Source: Phytoseiulus persimilis (taxonomy: Eukaryota; Arthropoda; Arachnida; Mesostigmata; Phytoseiidae). Taken from it: 64,000 nt of DNA. How positions within the stretch are numbered: the stretch's first letter is position 1; each line of letters starts with the position of its first letter. The translations under genes and the position numbers were made by a program. Under the pieces are notes generated by a model that was given only the letters and a program-made list of their open reading frames with translations, was not told where the DNA came from and did no database searches. Positions 10,895 through 26,566 of this stretch are shown here, in pieces. Location: positions 2,548,775 through 2,612,774 of the forward strand of contig CM075104.1 of assembly GCA_037576195.1 (NCBI GenBank). The letters run 5' to 3'.

Positions 10895-13800
10895 GAGAAA
10901 AGCGTACCTGGAAGCTTCCATCTGTCTGCTCGAGTCCACCGCCTCGTCTGTCTGTTCGTGTGCAACGAGCTCCATGGTACATAAAACATCCTTTCGTAAA
11001 AAATTGGTCCCCAAGGTTGCGTGTCTGCAAATCCACTTCTGCTGAACGAGTGATCGGATGCAGTTCGGCGCAGGGTCGAAGTCTGCTGACCGAATGTGCG
11101 TTGGAAACTGCAGGAGCTCCGCCATACAGCAGCGCTCAGTCGAGAACGGTTTTGGCTCCTTTATTAAATTCTGCGACAATTCATGACAGCAACCTTCTTG
11201 CGCGGCTCCCGCTCGCTCCAACCCACCGTCCGCAGGTCGCTGGGAGTCGTGAGCCGGAGCCCGTCTGGCTGTGACACACGTTGGAATGCCGGTGTTATTT
11301 AGGTTCTTATTTTTTGTACTCCGCCTGGATGTGTGACGGATATCGCGGAGGAACGAGGGAGAAGATGTCACTCGGCTCGCTCGGCTGCATGTGACTGACT
11401 GCGCGATCCTCGGCGACAAAGTTTCGGACGCGAACGTTGAATGAACGGCTGCGGCAGCGACGACAACCGCTGCGGCTGCCAAACGTGAGGCCCTCCGCGC
11501 CCATGCAGTCGTCGTGCAGAGCATGAGCCCGGCTCGCCGACCAACCCACTCTTGGAACCCCTCTGGCGATCCTGTTCGCGATGCATATCTTCAACAACGC
11601 AAAAAGAAAATACGTGGACGTAGATGGCCCACGGCCAAAACGGCGACACCGCAAGCTAACCGCCTGGTTGGCGGCGCGGGAAGCGCTTTGTCGTGCACTG
11701 TCTTTTCAAGGGGTTCCTTTTTCGGAGTCATCTCGAGTCAGACGTCGTTCTGTTTGACTTTCACTCGGTTCGGCGAGTGGAACGCATTTCAACGCATGGT
11801 AATTAGTTGGTCGATGCGCAGTTTAAATTTGCGGAAACGCGGTTGTCTTTATTCATCATCTTCAGGCCCTCTGGAATCCCTTGCTCTGCCCGTTTTCAGC
11901 ACTTGGGCGACGTCAACGACATCGCACAGCAGGGTCTCCTCTTTCGAGCGCTATTTGTGTGGGCTTAAATTATGCATCTGAACGACCCGAAGATGTCTCA
12001 GGAATGAAGAGCTCCAATAACTTGTTGAGATCCGCCATAGAAAGCCGAAGCCATTGAAGAACGCTCGCTGCCGAACTACGTTGCAAAGAACTCCATTCCA
12101 CTCACGTTTCTCCGAAACTATGGGAACGGCGAAATCTCGAGAAGACCTCGTCAAAATCAGACCGCACTCGGCTTCAAACCTGGAAATCAATGCGGCCAGG
12201 GTTGGGCATTGTTACATCTTCGAAAGGAAGTGGCCTCTGCGATTCGGAACTCACTCACGTCCGATTTCTCGTCTCTTCCTTTTCTGTTCCCTTAAGCTCT
12301 GCTACTAACAATGCCGGACTTAATCGATTCTGTTCCGGTTTCGTTGATCCGGCTCTCTTGCTGAGGTATTTGTGGAGGAATATGTCTTCTCGCGTGATAT
12401 TATGTACTCACTGACGGATATACAGGAAAGCTCCCTCGGTCATAGCCTTCCTCAGGGATCCGTGAGATCGATTTGCGAGCGATTCAGGCTCTTCAGATGA
12501 TGATTTAATGATCGTGTTCCGATGCATTATTAACTCTGTGGTTGTTGTTGGACATATCAACCGCATCCCTGGTCTGCTCATCCTACGAATCCTCTTCGAT
12601 GGCGGTGTTGAGACCAGAGCACGATTCTCAGCTGCTGCATCCGTGCCGTACGGAGCTTTCCAACCGGTAAGTCCCGCAGGCAGTCGGTCTCTCCGGAGCG
12701 AAGATCTGACCGCTTTTCGCCGAGTGTAGCTCGTCGAGCTTCCCGTTGACCCACGAACGGGCCCTTAGGACGTGCGACTCGACTCCGGTGAGACCCTGAA
12801 CTGGCGGAGCAGAGATCGATTCAGTGAGTGCCGGATGAATATGTCATCCAGGAAGTCTGTTTCGGAAAAATGGAAAACCGGGAGGACCCCGCGTTTTACA
12901 ACGCAGATCGCACACGTGATCACCAGAGTGATACCGGTGATCGTTAGCAGACCACTGGAGCACAGGGACAGCGCACCAAGTGCGTAAAAATGTCACTGTG
13001 GAATGTCAGAGAGCCTTCTCCAGCACCAGTAGTCGCTGTCTACCGCAACGACGAGGACAGCTGAAGAACGCGGAAAAGTAATTCTGGATCGGGGTCCATC
13101 CCAATCAACGAAACGAAATGTTCGCACGATCTTATTCCATCTCGCCTCTCGGGCTGAGCGGAATTTCGTGGAGATCTGTGAGTGCGCGGTTCCGACGGCC
13201 CTTCCTCCCCACCAGTCCACATCAGCGATACGCCTATTTCGATGCCTAAAATTGAGGGTAACCTTTGTGTGTACTTCTTCAATCAACCTGAAGTATCGCG
13301 TTCTGCGTTACAGCCTCGATTATTTCAACTAATCCATGCAGGAAACGGTTCAAATATTCAAAAGTTGGTCGCAATGTAGTTGAAGTTGAGATGATCGAGT
13401 TCGGAGTCCGAATGGTTGGAAAAATCGAGGTTGTACTGTTTCCCCGGTTCTTGAGATTCTCATTTCGAGGGGCTTCATCGTCGAACGCGTCGAGTTCCAA
13501 GTTCAGCTGTTTTCTCCGCCAATCGTCCCTCGGTTCGTCTATTGTGCGGAAGATGAATAGCCGACCAGCACCACACCGATCCAGTTTTCTCCGAATTCGA
13601 AGTACATTACAGAAGTTTCGACAAGTTCATGATATCTTCAGTACGCTGCCAAAACCAAACGGCACTCGAGGCAGCTTATTCGTCTAACTCGGAATCGGTA
13701 CGAGAGTAGTGAAATTCTCGAGAGGTTCGTAATGAAATCAGCCTTCCGCCGAACCCGCTCATGGGAGACTCGCATGCAGGAGAAAATGGCCTCGACACCC

Positions 13801-16800
13801 CGTTCTCATGTGAAACACGGCGGGTATTTACGAAACCCTCGTGGAAAGACCTTCTCCGGTTTTTCCAACAAGTGTCTGAACGGCGGGTTCGACGACATCG
13901 GTGAGTTCGTGATCGAAGGGTGGAAACGCCCACGCCCCGCGGAATGAGCTATATCGCCTCAGATCATAAATTTCTGTACATCAGGCAAAAAACTCGAACT
14001 ACGCGGCGTTCGTGGCAGGGAACAAGGGGGGACGCGTGTAGGGGAAAGTTGTATACAAGTGTTTTCTGTCCGGTTTACCGAGAAGGCTCTTATCTGCGCA
14101 CCCGACTGTATACTGCATCACATCGAGACCATAACGTACCAGACTATCTCGGAGAAGGGAACAGCTCTAGCCGAGGTAGAATCTCGATTGCGGTCAGGGA
14201 TGCCCTGAACGGATCCAGCTGCTCCCTTGCGGTGGAATCAGTCATCTTGCATGTTTGAGATACAGGGTTCCTGCTCCGTCAAATCGTCTTTCTCTTCTCG
14301 TCCTGCATTCCGTTCATGACGTTCTCTCCCTCGCCTAAAATCGCACCATCAGGCACGAGACTTCCTGAAAGTCTAAAGAAACCCCGACACCCCAGCTCGA
14401 GGGGGCCTTGCTTCGCGCACGAACACGCGCTGAGCAAAGCCTGTTTCTGACAGTCCTGGCGAATTCTGGGGAATCTCAAAAGGGCCGGCTCTTGCACATC
14501 CTTCCGCGGTGACCTCACGCGATGTCAGACCTCTAAGAATCTCGTTGTGTCGCTCAGCTGCAACGACAAGACATCCAATAGTTTCGAGTGGTGGGTCTAT
14601 TCTGTTTCTGAGATGCCGTCGCGGCGAGCGGACGTTGCTGTCGACAATGAGCTCTTGTCGCCAACTCGCGACGGATCTCCCTTCCGATCATCAATTTCGG
14701 GACCGGAGAGAACGTTGTTCATCGTATCGATCCACCGCGAGTGAATCGTCCGCTGCGACTTCGCCGATAACTTGCTTTGCTAGAATCAAACGCATGAGCT
14801 CACCACGCAGCCCTGGCTGCGTTCCACGACCACTACTGCTGCTCTATTCAGCGACTGTAAATAGAATGATAGCTCCAACGATAGAGAGATAGAGCTGACG
14901 CGAACAGTCTTACAGATACAGCAAAACCAACTTAGGCCCGTCCTCGAGAACCGCCCTCCGTGAGGAACACCCTTATGGAACACACCGGTTGATGATTGAA
15001 CGTCGGGAAGCTGAGAAGACGGCTGGCCGACAAGCAACGGAAGATCGGTGGCGAACAAGTAACCTCGTGAGGCGTCCCTCCTCGAACGCCGTAATTACGG
15101 CAACCTCTTGAACTCGGCCCTCTCCTTGGAGATCCTCGCACAGCCAAGATGATTGACGGCCATTGCGGACCAGGCGAGCGAGCAACGGACCGACCGTTGG
15201 CCAATCAACCACATCAACGCACAGTGTTTTCAACAGACAGGCACACATGGGAACGGACTTATCAACCGACAGATATCAACACCAATATCAAAGATGATGG
15301 TTATCCCCACGACGAGCTCCTTCCGTCGTCGCAGCATCCTCACAGCGGCTGCGTCGAGGCGAACATCGGGCACGTCGGAAGCAGAACGAACGGAACAGCG
15401 GCTACAGAAACAATGGCCTTCATCGGAAACATCACTCTGATCAGCAGCTTCGGCGAAAGCTGAGAAGAACTATTGCCGTGCCCCGAGGTCTTCTGGGAAG
15501 GCCCGCGCCGCTGGTTAGGGTTTCTGCGACCGATCTGGTTTCTTTCGCTCATTTTGTCCAGTAGCGCTATTTGGGATTCTCCGAATTTCGGGCCGCTCAA
15601 GAGTCGCCGGATAAGTTGGCGCACTCTTCGTGATGAATCGCGGAATCCCTCCGGTTCGCCTAAGTGATCTCGCTCTTGAATCCATTGACCGTTTCCGGGA
15701 TCCGCTGTTTCTGGAAAGTCAGACGATGGAATGAAGCTCCGGATTTCTCACTAGTTTCTTCCGCTTCAGCTCGTCGTGGCCGGAAAATGTCGTCGATGTA
15801 CGAGCTGACATCCGAACGTCGGCAGCTCCAAAACAGATTCCAGAACGTCCAAGCAGGCGGGGTTGTGGATGATCGCCGACGCTTCTCTGTGGGTCGTCAG
15901 AGCGTGTTTAATCTGCTTCCGGCGGGGAGAGCTCCTCAGTTTGGTCTGTTCTTCTTCTCGAATATTGCGAGCTAGTGGAGTTGAACAATGTTCATCCTGG
16001 ACGCGCTCGCAAAAAGCAAAATGCGACCCGCGTCTGCTTGACGTGGAAAACCGCCAACTGAGTAGCTCCGGGGCCGAGCTCTGCTCTCTATCAAAGGCAC
16101 CACCAAAACACATAGAGCGGCGATTCCGATCGCGTTCTCTGAGCGATTGATGTTTGAGTGATTTCCGCTTCGGGTCACGGAATAATTTCTCTCCAACTCA
16201 GCGGAGGCGCCAGCTGTTTTCGGGAGCTCGAGCCCGTTGACGCGTCTCACTCAGACTAAGCCATATCTGCTCGTTCGCGACACTTGTGTTTCGTGGGAGA
16301 TAGCATGTCTGGTGCGCATGGCCCTCAGAATCGGTGTCATCCAGCATCGGAGCTGCTCCGTTACCCCGATCGCGATAGGAACGACGTCCGTGATCTCGCG
16401 AGGAATCGTTTTCTCAGATCGGAATCAGAGAGCTCGAGAATCCCCCGGATCCTCGGAGTGGAATCAAATGCCCTGCAAGCCTCTCGAACGGGTCGATATT
16501 CTGGAGCTGAGTTCGAAGTGGACCAGGGTCGCGATGAGCGCAATTTCACTCGACCATGCGCTCGCAGAAAACCAAATCGAACGCCTGTTCCAATGAGTGC
16601 TGGCGAGCGAGCGCCACTCAGACGTCACTTCGCTGATTTTCTGTCGCGCGGGAGCGATTATATTCACTGAAATAATCTTTACGATCTGCATCCACAAGGC
16701 GACCATAACTCAAGCTAGTCAGATAAACACGATTTGTTAGCTTTCGAATAGCTTGCGTCATTGAACACACATTCGCGGCTTTCGGCACCGTGACTCGAAA

Positions 16801-19800
16801 GACCGCGAGCCGTTCGAAACACAGCTCCCGACGGCTCCCAAACTTCATTCAACAGCTAATTATACTAACACTTCATTTGACAGACATGAGCCCCAAACAC
16901 AGCCCGACCGCGATCGAGCAACCACCGAAAGGCTTGTCGTGAAGGACAACTCCGAGGAACCTCGGCGGTCCTGCCACACACAAGCTCGCATTCACGCGCA
17001 CTTGCTCACACACGCATGCAGCCAACACGCATGCATAATTTCGGCTCTCGAATAGGTTCGAGTCGCGAAACGTAAACATATTCGTCGGCCCAACGCCCAC
17101 CGTTCGAGACCGATTCGTTAGAGTCGGAGCAGATTCACGGCTGAGTCAATATGGCATGCTGTTCATTCTTTGCCACCCACCCCATCGTCCGCTGAGGTAA
17201 CAACGCACAGATTCGGATATGAGACGTGTGACCTAGGCTCCATGTTGAGCGTTCCGAGCTGGATCCTATCGATGCAGGACAAGGTTCCGCTTTCGTCGGA
17301 GTGATTGTTTGAGGAAGGCTTTTCTCGAACTGCTGTTCACGCAATCAAACATCGAGAGCTACAACTCGGAGGCTAGGAGCAGAAGGCCTGAAGAGTCTCT
17401 GTGCACCGAAGCAACATCGCCGAGCGGAACGCATCCGCGTTCCGGCTAGCAAAAACTCTGTGCCCACCATTAACTAGCAGTTCCGATCACGCTCGCACAC
17501 TTCGGAGCTTGCGTCCTGTTGAGGTCACGCTTGCCTCTGCTATGGATGGCTGGAAAGTGCTTCTCAGCATCGACTCGAGGGGAAATGAAAGTAAGTCAAT
17601 GGCTTCCCATTCTGCATCAGATGTCTCGGGAAGAAACGGAAGGCGATCCCGCTGGCCAAGAATGTGCATGTACGCCTATCCAATGATTAATGCACGCAGA
17701 TTCGGTGTTCATTGTACATGGTATGTCGATCGAATCAGTTTTCCATGTCAGGCGCCATCGGCCAGGTCTCCTAATCCATTTTTCCTGGGATTCGCTCCGT
17801 TTCTCGCACGATTCAGAGGTCCTACATTTGCCCTCGAAGAGCCATCATGAGAAAATCCTCATAAGTGAAGTATGCCATTTTGTGTCCCCGTGTGGATGCC
17901 GTTTCCTGAGGTGATGCGGCAAAAGCCCGACACGTACCTCCGCCGGAAGTAAGTCGCCTCGTCGATAACCGCAGGGGACAGGTGGAACTCTAGACTGGGT
18001 TTCGACATCGTTTTCTGCATCCAATTATACTCTCGGAGATCTCCGATTCTCTCCCTCGTCTGGGAGGAATATTTGCTGGGGCGTCCCTCTCCCCGCTCTG
18101 AGCACGTAACTCCGACTGTTCTGCTGTCCTATAAGTCTCCCAGCTCTTCGGATATATGTATATGTAGATATACACAATTATCGACATCATGCTCAGGAAG
18201 TCTTTTGTCCACCTATCCTTGGACATCATCTCGATCCTACCAATGTATTTGATCTCGCGTGCTGTTCTCTTAACTTCGCAGGAGGACCAGCCGAGCTCCT
18301 GCGATATGGATTCGTCTGCGACTCTGCTCAGAAAACAGCCTATGGTTGTCTGCTACCGGACAGTGCACGCAGTTCACCTGTAATAACAGTAACCGAATTC
18401 GTGCAGATTGATTTCGGCACTGCGATCGCTTCCTATCAAGTGCGGGATATCTCGGATCTATGGAGGAGCGCCGCCGCTATCCGCTTGAATCAGGCCTTCG
18501 CTAACATGTGGGCTCAACTTCAATTGAACCTCAGCTCAAATGTAGCGACACTATCGTTATTGCATGCCTGAGGTGCAGTCCAACGGTGGCCAGTCCTTCC
18601 CTCCTGTCCTAACCGGTATTTTTTCCAGTTGAACGGGAAGTTCATCAGGTACTTGTACTCGTTGACGACTGGTACTGCATTTCGAGGATCGGGAGGCCGC
18701 TGCTTTTCGTTGTTCGTGGCGTGGAAGACTAAAGCATTTGTTGTTAGGTTGAACGATATTGTCGTTCCCGAACTCACTTTGGGATCGGATCAAATTGCGA
18801 TCCTGCAAAATTAGAAGCTCCGGAATTAAAGCCGTCATCCGTGATAACCGCCTCCCGTTCTCTCGGCACTGCGGCTCACAAACTTTGTCGGCCGCGTCAT
18901 GCATGGGTGTCACCGACACAACAAACACGCGAGCGCGTCTTACACCTCGAAGAAACACAGCCGTTGTTCCCCGTGTTTCTCTCTTCACGTCTCATATTTC
19001 AGTTTAGGCATGCTTCTGAGCCCGATGTGCAGGACGAGCTAATCTCTCGACACCCATTCTGGGAGCCGGTACCTCAACGATTCCGAAAGCCGATTGTTTG
19101 CAGCCACAATCAGCGAGGATCCGCGAAGCATTCGGGTAATAAGTCAAACGCTTTTGTTTCCGAACAAAAGTGAATCCCCCCTCAAACATTTAGGAGGACC
19201 TTATGGCGGCGTCGCTGCCACCGTTCAGCAGAGCTTTGGAGTGAGCAAAAATATGGAGTGGAATTCGTAAAATTATCATTATCACATTCAAGCATCCCGA
19301 GTTTATTTTCCATAAGTGACGTGTCTCGGAAAAGTTGCCGATCGCGTCTCGCTGTAGACTTACTGCACAATGGCCGTCGCCTCATCGGGTCACATCAAGA
19401 GCAGCTCCTGTCCGGTCTCCTCCATCGGGAAATCCCTTCTCTCGTCACATGGGACCTTCACTTTCCAAGTGTGGCACCGCGAAAACGTTTCCCGTCCACA
19501 TGCTCCCACTATCGAGTCGATTGAGACAGCGACCACGACGCGCTCCGCTCGCTGCGGCTCTTTTCCGGAAGTCATAGGTCACTTGGGTCTCTGCGGAGGC
19601 TTACCCTCTCAAGCTCTTATTAGTCCTCACTCGGAATTAAAACCGAGCAACCGGCAACTAATTAGCAAAGTACTTGAGTAATTTGGCGGGAAGAGTTTGC
19701 TCACAAAGTTGCTCCTACAACGAGCGGCCGACCGGCAAGCCGAGATTGGTTTGAAGTTCTGAATGTCCCTCCTGGGATGAGTTTTTCTCCGAGAGAGAGA

Positions 19801-22800
19801 GAGAGTCCACGTAGCTCGCGACAGGACGAGACAAGTTGCCTGGTGGCCAGCCTGCTCGTATGACCGGCATGCAGAATTTTAATCAACTCGTGTCTCGACG
19901 ACGCAGCAACCTCTCCAGAAAGGCGAGCCAGCTCCGGACGACTCCTGGGAACTAATAGGACGGCCGCAACGGCCCCGGGACAAAGTAGTCCGATTGAGGA
20001 CAATCGGTAACGAAGTTCCGAAACAGAGAAATGGATTCAGAGAGCAGACTCGACCACTATCCGGCCGTTTTTCCCTCAAATCGGGAATATCCCACCGCGA
20101 CTCTGCCGTCTGAGTGACAGCTCCACGCAATCGTCTCCAGGGCGGCCGTCAGAGCAAAAAACTAAGAAGAACCTCCCGCGGAGGATTCCCATGCTCGCAT
20201 AGGCGGATTCGACTAGTGCGAAAAAAAAACTCGTCTAATTATCAGGCGCTCCGCCTTGGGTGACATCAGGTTGGAAAGTTCTTTTTAGCGAGAGCGCAGC
20301 CCCAACCGAACGTCCTGACGGCCATCACTTCTGCCGCAGAGCCTGAGTGGCTCGAGTGTGAGGATCTGGCCCTAGGCGAGTCAGATATCGGCAAGCGATC
20401 CGGGGACGGAGCAAAGGATTCTTTGCGTAGACCAATCTCTGAACGGGGGGTATTCCTGAATGCGGTACCTACATAGCGAGATAGGAAAACCATTCACCAC
20501 CATCACACGTCATTAGAGACGCCCCGGGCAGTTCGCGAAAACAAATATATCCAAATCAAACATTTCCACTCCGTATACAATTCGATCAGGCGCTTGGCTT
20601 GGCGGAGCGTACGCGCGGATATTCCACCGAAGGTCTTGACCCAAACTTCGTCCGCGACAACGCCCATCCTGCGGTTTAATACGATTAAGAAAAGTGTTTA
20701 GTTGCGTTGATTGCGTTGTTCAACCGATCCAGAATTCCGAGTCGACCCGACTCGGATAACCTCACGGACTCCGGACGCAGCTCGAACAAGGGGGACGCCG
20801 TTGAGCGCGGCATCGCGAATCGAAGCGAGTTCAAGACGAATCTCTTTCAACGTCAGACGGCACATTCGCAGTATTCGCGAATGGTCTCGTTGGAGTCGCG
20901 AGCGTGTGCCCCCACAATGCGGGGAAGGAGGATTATGAAGTTACGGCATCGCGCCCTTTGGGGCTTATGTTGCTTCCGGAGCGAACTGAGTTGCCTGTAC
21001 CAGCAGACCCGTTTGAGCCCTGGGCGTTTCCATTCCGTCGCGTTCACTCGGATTCGGGCCCCGTCGGCTGACGGGTAGGCGGTGAGAGAGCAGTCACAAA
21101 GAAGCCTGTCAACTCTAGTAGTCATCGTCAGAAGATACTCCATCGGGCGACAAACATAAATATATATGAGGGCTTGTCTGCGGTTGCGGTGTCTTGGCTC
21201 GGCATCTGAGCTGGTCGGATCTTTGCTCGGCGCTTTTCCCGGGGCCTGGCCCAGCTCGAAAGATGGATGTTTGTCGACGGGAAGTTTTCGATATCTCGAC
21301 GAAGTGCGGTCACGGAACTAGGCGACCCGAGAGCGTACTCGAACGGAAACCTATGACATCAACGTTGATGATCGGATAGCTCCAACGGGGCACCCGAGAC
21401 CGCTGAATGCATTGCTTGCGACCACCACTGGCTCGATCCTGATGAGAGCCGAGCCGAGCCTGGCGAACACATCGAAAGTCAGCCATCTTTCCACGTCCGC
21501 TTCTCAACAGGCCTGGCGCTGAACATATGATCCCCTTGGTTGGAACGATCGGTGATCCGGGATCGGCGGGGTTTAGCGACTGGAAGCGTAACATTGAGTG
21601 CGTGAGCTCGCTTGCTTTGGCCATGAAGACATGGTACTTGTGGTGGGCTCGGTCCCCGGCGTCGAAAAATCCTTGAAGGGAAGCTTGAATTGTTGTTCAC
21701 TGGTTCGGGAAGCAACCTTGGACGTGCGGCGAATCTGACAGATTCCTGCAAACAAACGTTTGTGCAGCGAATTCTGCTTGAGATCTGTATGCGGCTGGCA
21801 GTGCCGCCTGGTTGGGGAGCTTGTGAAGTTCCTGAAACGAAAGTATTTCAGTTACTCGGAAACCTGAAACGGTCAACGGTTCTGAGAGGTCAGCTTTCCC
21901 CTCCGATGTAACGGGACGTGGTCGAAGGTTGCTGTGTGTTCAGGTGTGACGACAGTTCCGCCGTTTCCTGAATATCCAGAATTGAGAGATTAAGATTCAC
22001 TCACCGACGGGACCCGATGATCTGACGAATTGCCCACGACTGCGATCCCGTATTTTGGAATCGACACGTCCCATACGTCAGGCTCGTTCTCACCAGCCAG
22101 TGGCCTTGAGATTGAAGTAGCCACTTGCTAAAGATTGCCGACTCAGGATCGAGAGCCGGAGCGATAGAAATAAGCTTTGATTACCTCGGCTCCCCAGAAC
22201 CTTTCGCGATGATGTGTCATAATATACGGCTTCTGTGCGGTGTTGAACTTTGTGTCCAGAGGCAACGTTCTGTGTCAGGCGATGATCGGATGAAGTTCAG
22301 ACTTTGGATAGGGCTGATAGCGGAGTATAAATTAATGATCACACTTCCAGGTCGAGTTATCGAGGAAATCCCTCGATTTAGCTCTTCGAAGGTAACAACA
22401 ACTTAGTGAAGCGACGATTCTACTGCTCAACTTGCTTTGCGTTTCAATGTCATGTGAGATATCCTTTTGGAATTCGGAAAGTCCACGAAAATGTGTCGTT
22501 GAAGCAACACGTCTTCATGCCGGTCATTCCCCAATCGTCCCGCGTCGGCGACGTTCTGTAACCGCTTGTTGGGCAGTACGATGTCTGGAACTGGTTTCGA
22601 CCGCTGTGATGAAAAGGAAAGCGATATCCGACAACTGGCAGGGCGCCTCCGGCGAAAATCGACTTTCGTCATCACGCTCGCTTTTCGGCTTCCACCAGAA
22701 ACAAGATTACACCCAAATATACACCTCTGACCGAAGGGCGCTCCCAGAAAAAGTTCACACTCGGAAGGTTTCGAAGAATGAAAGTACCCTCCGAGGGCCG

Positions 22801-25800
22801 AAGCCGTGTTTTGGGGCAGATGCATATTTTCTTGCGCGAACCATATCCAGAGAACTCTGTGCGCATATCCGATTGTTCGCTGCATTTAGCTCAACTGCTC
22901 GCAATGATATATGTACCTGTCATTTCCTGGGAGGTGGAGCAAGATGCTCGATTCTCTGAACGCTCTGGAGACACAATCGTAGAGTGCTCGTCCCCCGAAA
23001 CCCACGGGGCTGTGTCAATCAAACTCTGATTCAGATTTTACACTCCATTTTGTGCATTTTCGTGTATTATGCATGCAAAGTGCTCACTTAGAAGTCGGAG
23101 TTTGAGTTATCTGCCTCTTCGGGTGGAGAAAGTGAAGTCCGTGAATTCCCACCACTCGTTGGAGAGGAGTGTAGGAAGAAGTTGTGCCGCTCTGGATACG
23201 ACTTCTCGGCAGGAGGATTCTCCCGCCGTCTCTCTTTCCCCCCTTTCTAGAGAACGAGAAAACTCTTTCTCGTTCATTTCTTCGCAAGACAGTTCATGAG
23301 CTCGTCGTACCCTGCTTTAGAAGCTCGCTTGAGCTGAAGTCGATTCAGCTTCGGCAAGTGTCTTCACCCGTTTGCCGTCGATGCCCGATCGAGCGATCTT
23401 GTTGAGCATGATGATCGTAGAGTTGGACTCTCCCGGTTCGGTTGCCGAACGAGAAGCGTTCGCCTTGGTATGGAGGCTCCTCCCACAAGCGCGCTCCTCG
23501 AGGAAGTTAGGAATTAAGGAGATATGTACAACACTTTCATAACGGCTTTCGGCCTCCACAGTGGACCGAAGCAGAAGAGGAGTCAACTTCCAAGGAGCGG
23601 AAGTCCTCCCTCATGCTCCCCCGCAGAAGCTCCAAAATTATCGCAACGAAAAAAATCCTGGATTCGTAGTCAACTCAACTAGGTCGATACTTTGCACCAT
23701 GTGTGTGTTCCAAAGCGATCTCGCTTTCCTGTGCCGCCGACACCGGCAAAGCGTGCAAATCGCTGGCGGCGTAAAATTCGTGCTGTATCCACATAAGCAC
23801 CGCGCGGTATATTGAAACACGAACTGCTGAGAGCCGCCCGGAGGAAATGAGGATGTTGAAAAGAAAACAGTGCCTTTCGGTCAGATCCGCAATCTGTGCC
23901 TGTGGCCATATGAGCAGGCTCATGGGACGTGCCCGCTGCAAGCAGCGCCGCCAGCGAGGAGGCCGCCGCTAGTGTTGTGTGGGACCTCTCAATGCGAGCA
24001 TCGCTATGCTGAGGAAGGAGTATCAGTGACGGATTTCCTAACGGAGGAATTCTCGAGCAAACCCGCACAAAACCGGTTGTAGCGGCCTTCGGATGGTTAA
24101 TGCTACTCAATATTCGTCACAACTGGAAGGCAGGGTCGATAATATTTTCCTTGCTCCCAATTTCCGAACAGGGCTTCGTCGTCTTCTCGCATTTTGCTTC
24201 CCAGGGAGAAGGTTTCGAAGCCTGGGTCTGAAACTTCCAGGGGTCAGGGAACCGGGGCCAATGACAGATTCTCCCCCGATGCCTCGACAGCGGCGTCCTG
24301 AACAAAGTTTTCTCGAGACTTACGACTCCGGACGCAATAGCCCCGGAACAAAGGCGACGACGCCATGGAGTCTGAGCTGATCGCCCAGATTTCTCGGACG
24401 TTCCGTTTCCAACGGTTGCGAACGAGGGTCGACCACTGGACACACATGTCCAGCTCACTGTCGTCCTGTCTGGAGATTGACCACCGTCGAGTGATTATTC
24501 TGTTTTTCGATTCTTCTGATACGGCGCAGAACGTCCCGTTCAAGTGATGTAGTCATGTGGCGATTCTCTGAAAGATCATCGGAGAGTCTTGAGCGAGGGG
24601 AACGAGGCGCTCATAACTGCGATCTCAAGGAGCGGAAGGATTGTGGAAGCTCCTGTTCCCGTCCTGGCGACACTCCAGTTGAGACCTTGGTCGTAGTAGA
24701 TGAACACGTTGGCCGCAGCTGCTTGCCAGCGAGGGCAGTAACAGCAGCGCCAGTGAAAGAGTTCGATGCCTGGCCCGTATTAAATGGAGGATCTCCGTAA
24801 TCTCGTGCCATTTGCCCGTCCGAGAGAGAAAGTTCCATTTCCCGGATCGGAGATGCTTAGCATCGGGGAGGGGGATCATCATCGAAGTTGTCGTCCTCCT
24901 CCTCTTTTCTTCCGCCATTCCAGGAATTCTCTGCTGGTGACATCCGAAACAATTATCGGCCCGATCTTGCTTCGCGCCCGCAACGGGTCCAGTTGGTTTC
25001 TGCGCTCGCTGCGGGCGTTTGCCCCTGGCCTTCGCGTCCAGCCCGTTGGCGATGAGAGAACCAAAACTGAAAGGATTCAAAGCGTTCGCCCCTCCCGCAG
25101 GAACTGAACTATCGTACGCTGACCGCTGTATGAAGCCCGTTGCTGGGAAATATAGTGCGTATGTCCATCAAAGGAATATTTCGAGGTTCGCACTATTCAA
25201 CGTCTTCTTTGCAAGAGAGCGATGAGCCTTAAATCTCCCACTGAATTCTCGGCAGAGGAAGAATGTATATATATACAGTGAGGATATCCCGGGGCTCGAC
25301 AGCTCGGAGTCGATACAAAGACTTCATACTCGGAAAAGAGGAGTCCCTTCCCCGACCGGGTGACCGGGTCTTCTGACCTCTTGTCGGCGATCGCCATCAT
25401 GGGCGCCACCTCTGGCGTGAATTATGTCGATCCGAGAAACGCTGTGAACAGCGAAGAACTCGGATCCCTTATTCCGTCGCGGCCCGTTCGTGATAGCTCT
25501 TCCATAAATATAGTCCAAACGATCCAAGGTTGCTGACGCGAACGCTTATGCATTCGTTGAGGGGAAAGGATCTCGATTTGCATGAAAGAAGCTCCGAATC
25601 TCGCTTTCAATTCGTTATGCCCACTTTACAGTAGGGAGCTCCAGAGCGCTTCCTCGCAGGAGCTTGTTCCGTGTACTCGCACGAGATCGTGATGTATTCG
25701 AAAATGCTGATGAGATTCATCACCCCGAGCCGTTCGATCCCGAAGAGCTGAATCGCGGCGCCCAACCTCGGGGGAACGAAAACTTCCAGGAGAAATCGTT

Positions 25801-26566
25801 CCGTGATTTTCAACGCTCGGAAAACAGACGAGAGACGGTCGGAAACCCGGCTGAGTGCCGCCATCTCTCCATCAACCCACTCAGCCATGGATCACGAGCC
25901 AATTTCTGAACTGGGCTCTGGTGGCTCGCTGTTCCGTTTTTTCTTCGCGTGCTCCGGGTGTGACGTGGAGGTGGGTCGACAGCCTCACCGGTCTTAAAAA
26001 GTTGCCAAAATGATGGAGCCTCGTGGAAATTGCGATCCCAAGAAGAAGAACGCGGCTGACAGTGATGACTGAACAACTAATGGACACAAAGACCCCGTCT
26101 CTGCGATAAATAACGATTTCGACCACTCTTTAGGGAGCAGAGAGACAACACACATCACGGAGTGGACCTCCATTTCGCCGGGTCCACGCCCGATCGTCCA
26201 CCTCCTCGGCGAGCAGTGGTCCAGTCTCTCGACACTTCTTCGAGATGCCACCGACGACAGTCGCCTTCGATATATTGCACGTCTCTATATTCGTTCGGTG
26301 TAAGTGAGAAAATACACCAGATACCGTAATGAGTGTTTCTTCGTGTCACGTTGAACTGATAATTCCGAACTCAATGGCCTGCTGGCCGGCTGGCCCTCAT
26401 CTTGACTCGCCGGGCGAGCGATCTGGTGGTGTCTGTATCTGATCGCTTTCTGGGCCGCCCGTTCCGTTCAGCCCGGACGTACGCATTTTAACTCCGATAG
26501 CGCGGCGGGGCAAGCGTCAATCGAACTGAAAAGGTTCATGACGACTAGAAAGATCAGCCTGTGATG
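10895..26566. other. Long non-coding stretch upstream of the cuticle gene
   Basis: I see no recognisable protein domain, RNA gene or transposon. Small features: a GA run at 19791-19807, a TA-rich patch around 18150-18175, a perfect 14-bp palindrome TGTATATATATACA at 25264-25277, and an isolated donor-like CCG|GTAAGT near 12666 after a short frame (AAASVPYGAFQP) that could be an exon edge but has no partner. The last part presumably carries the cuticle gene's upstream regulatory DNA. Confidence 0.45.
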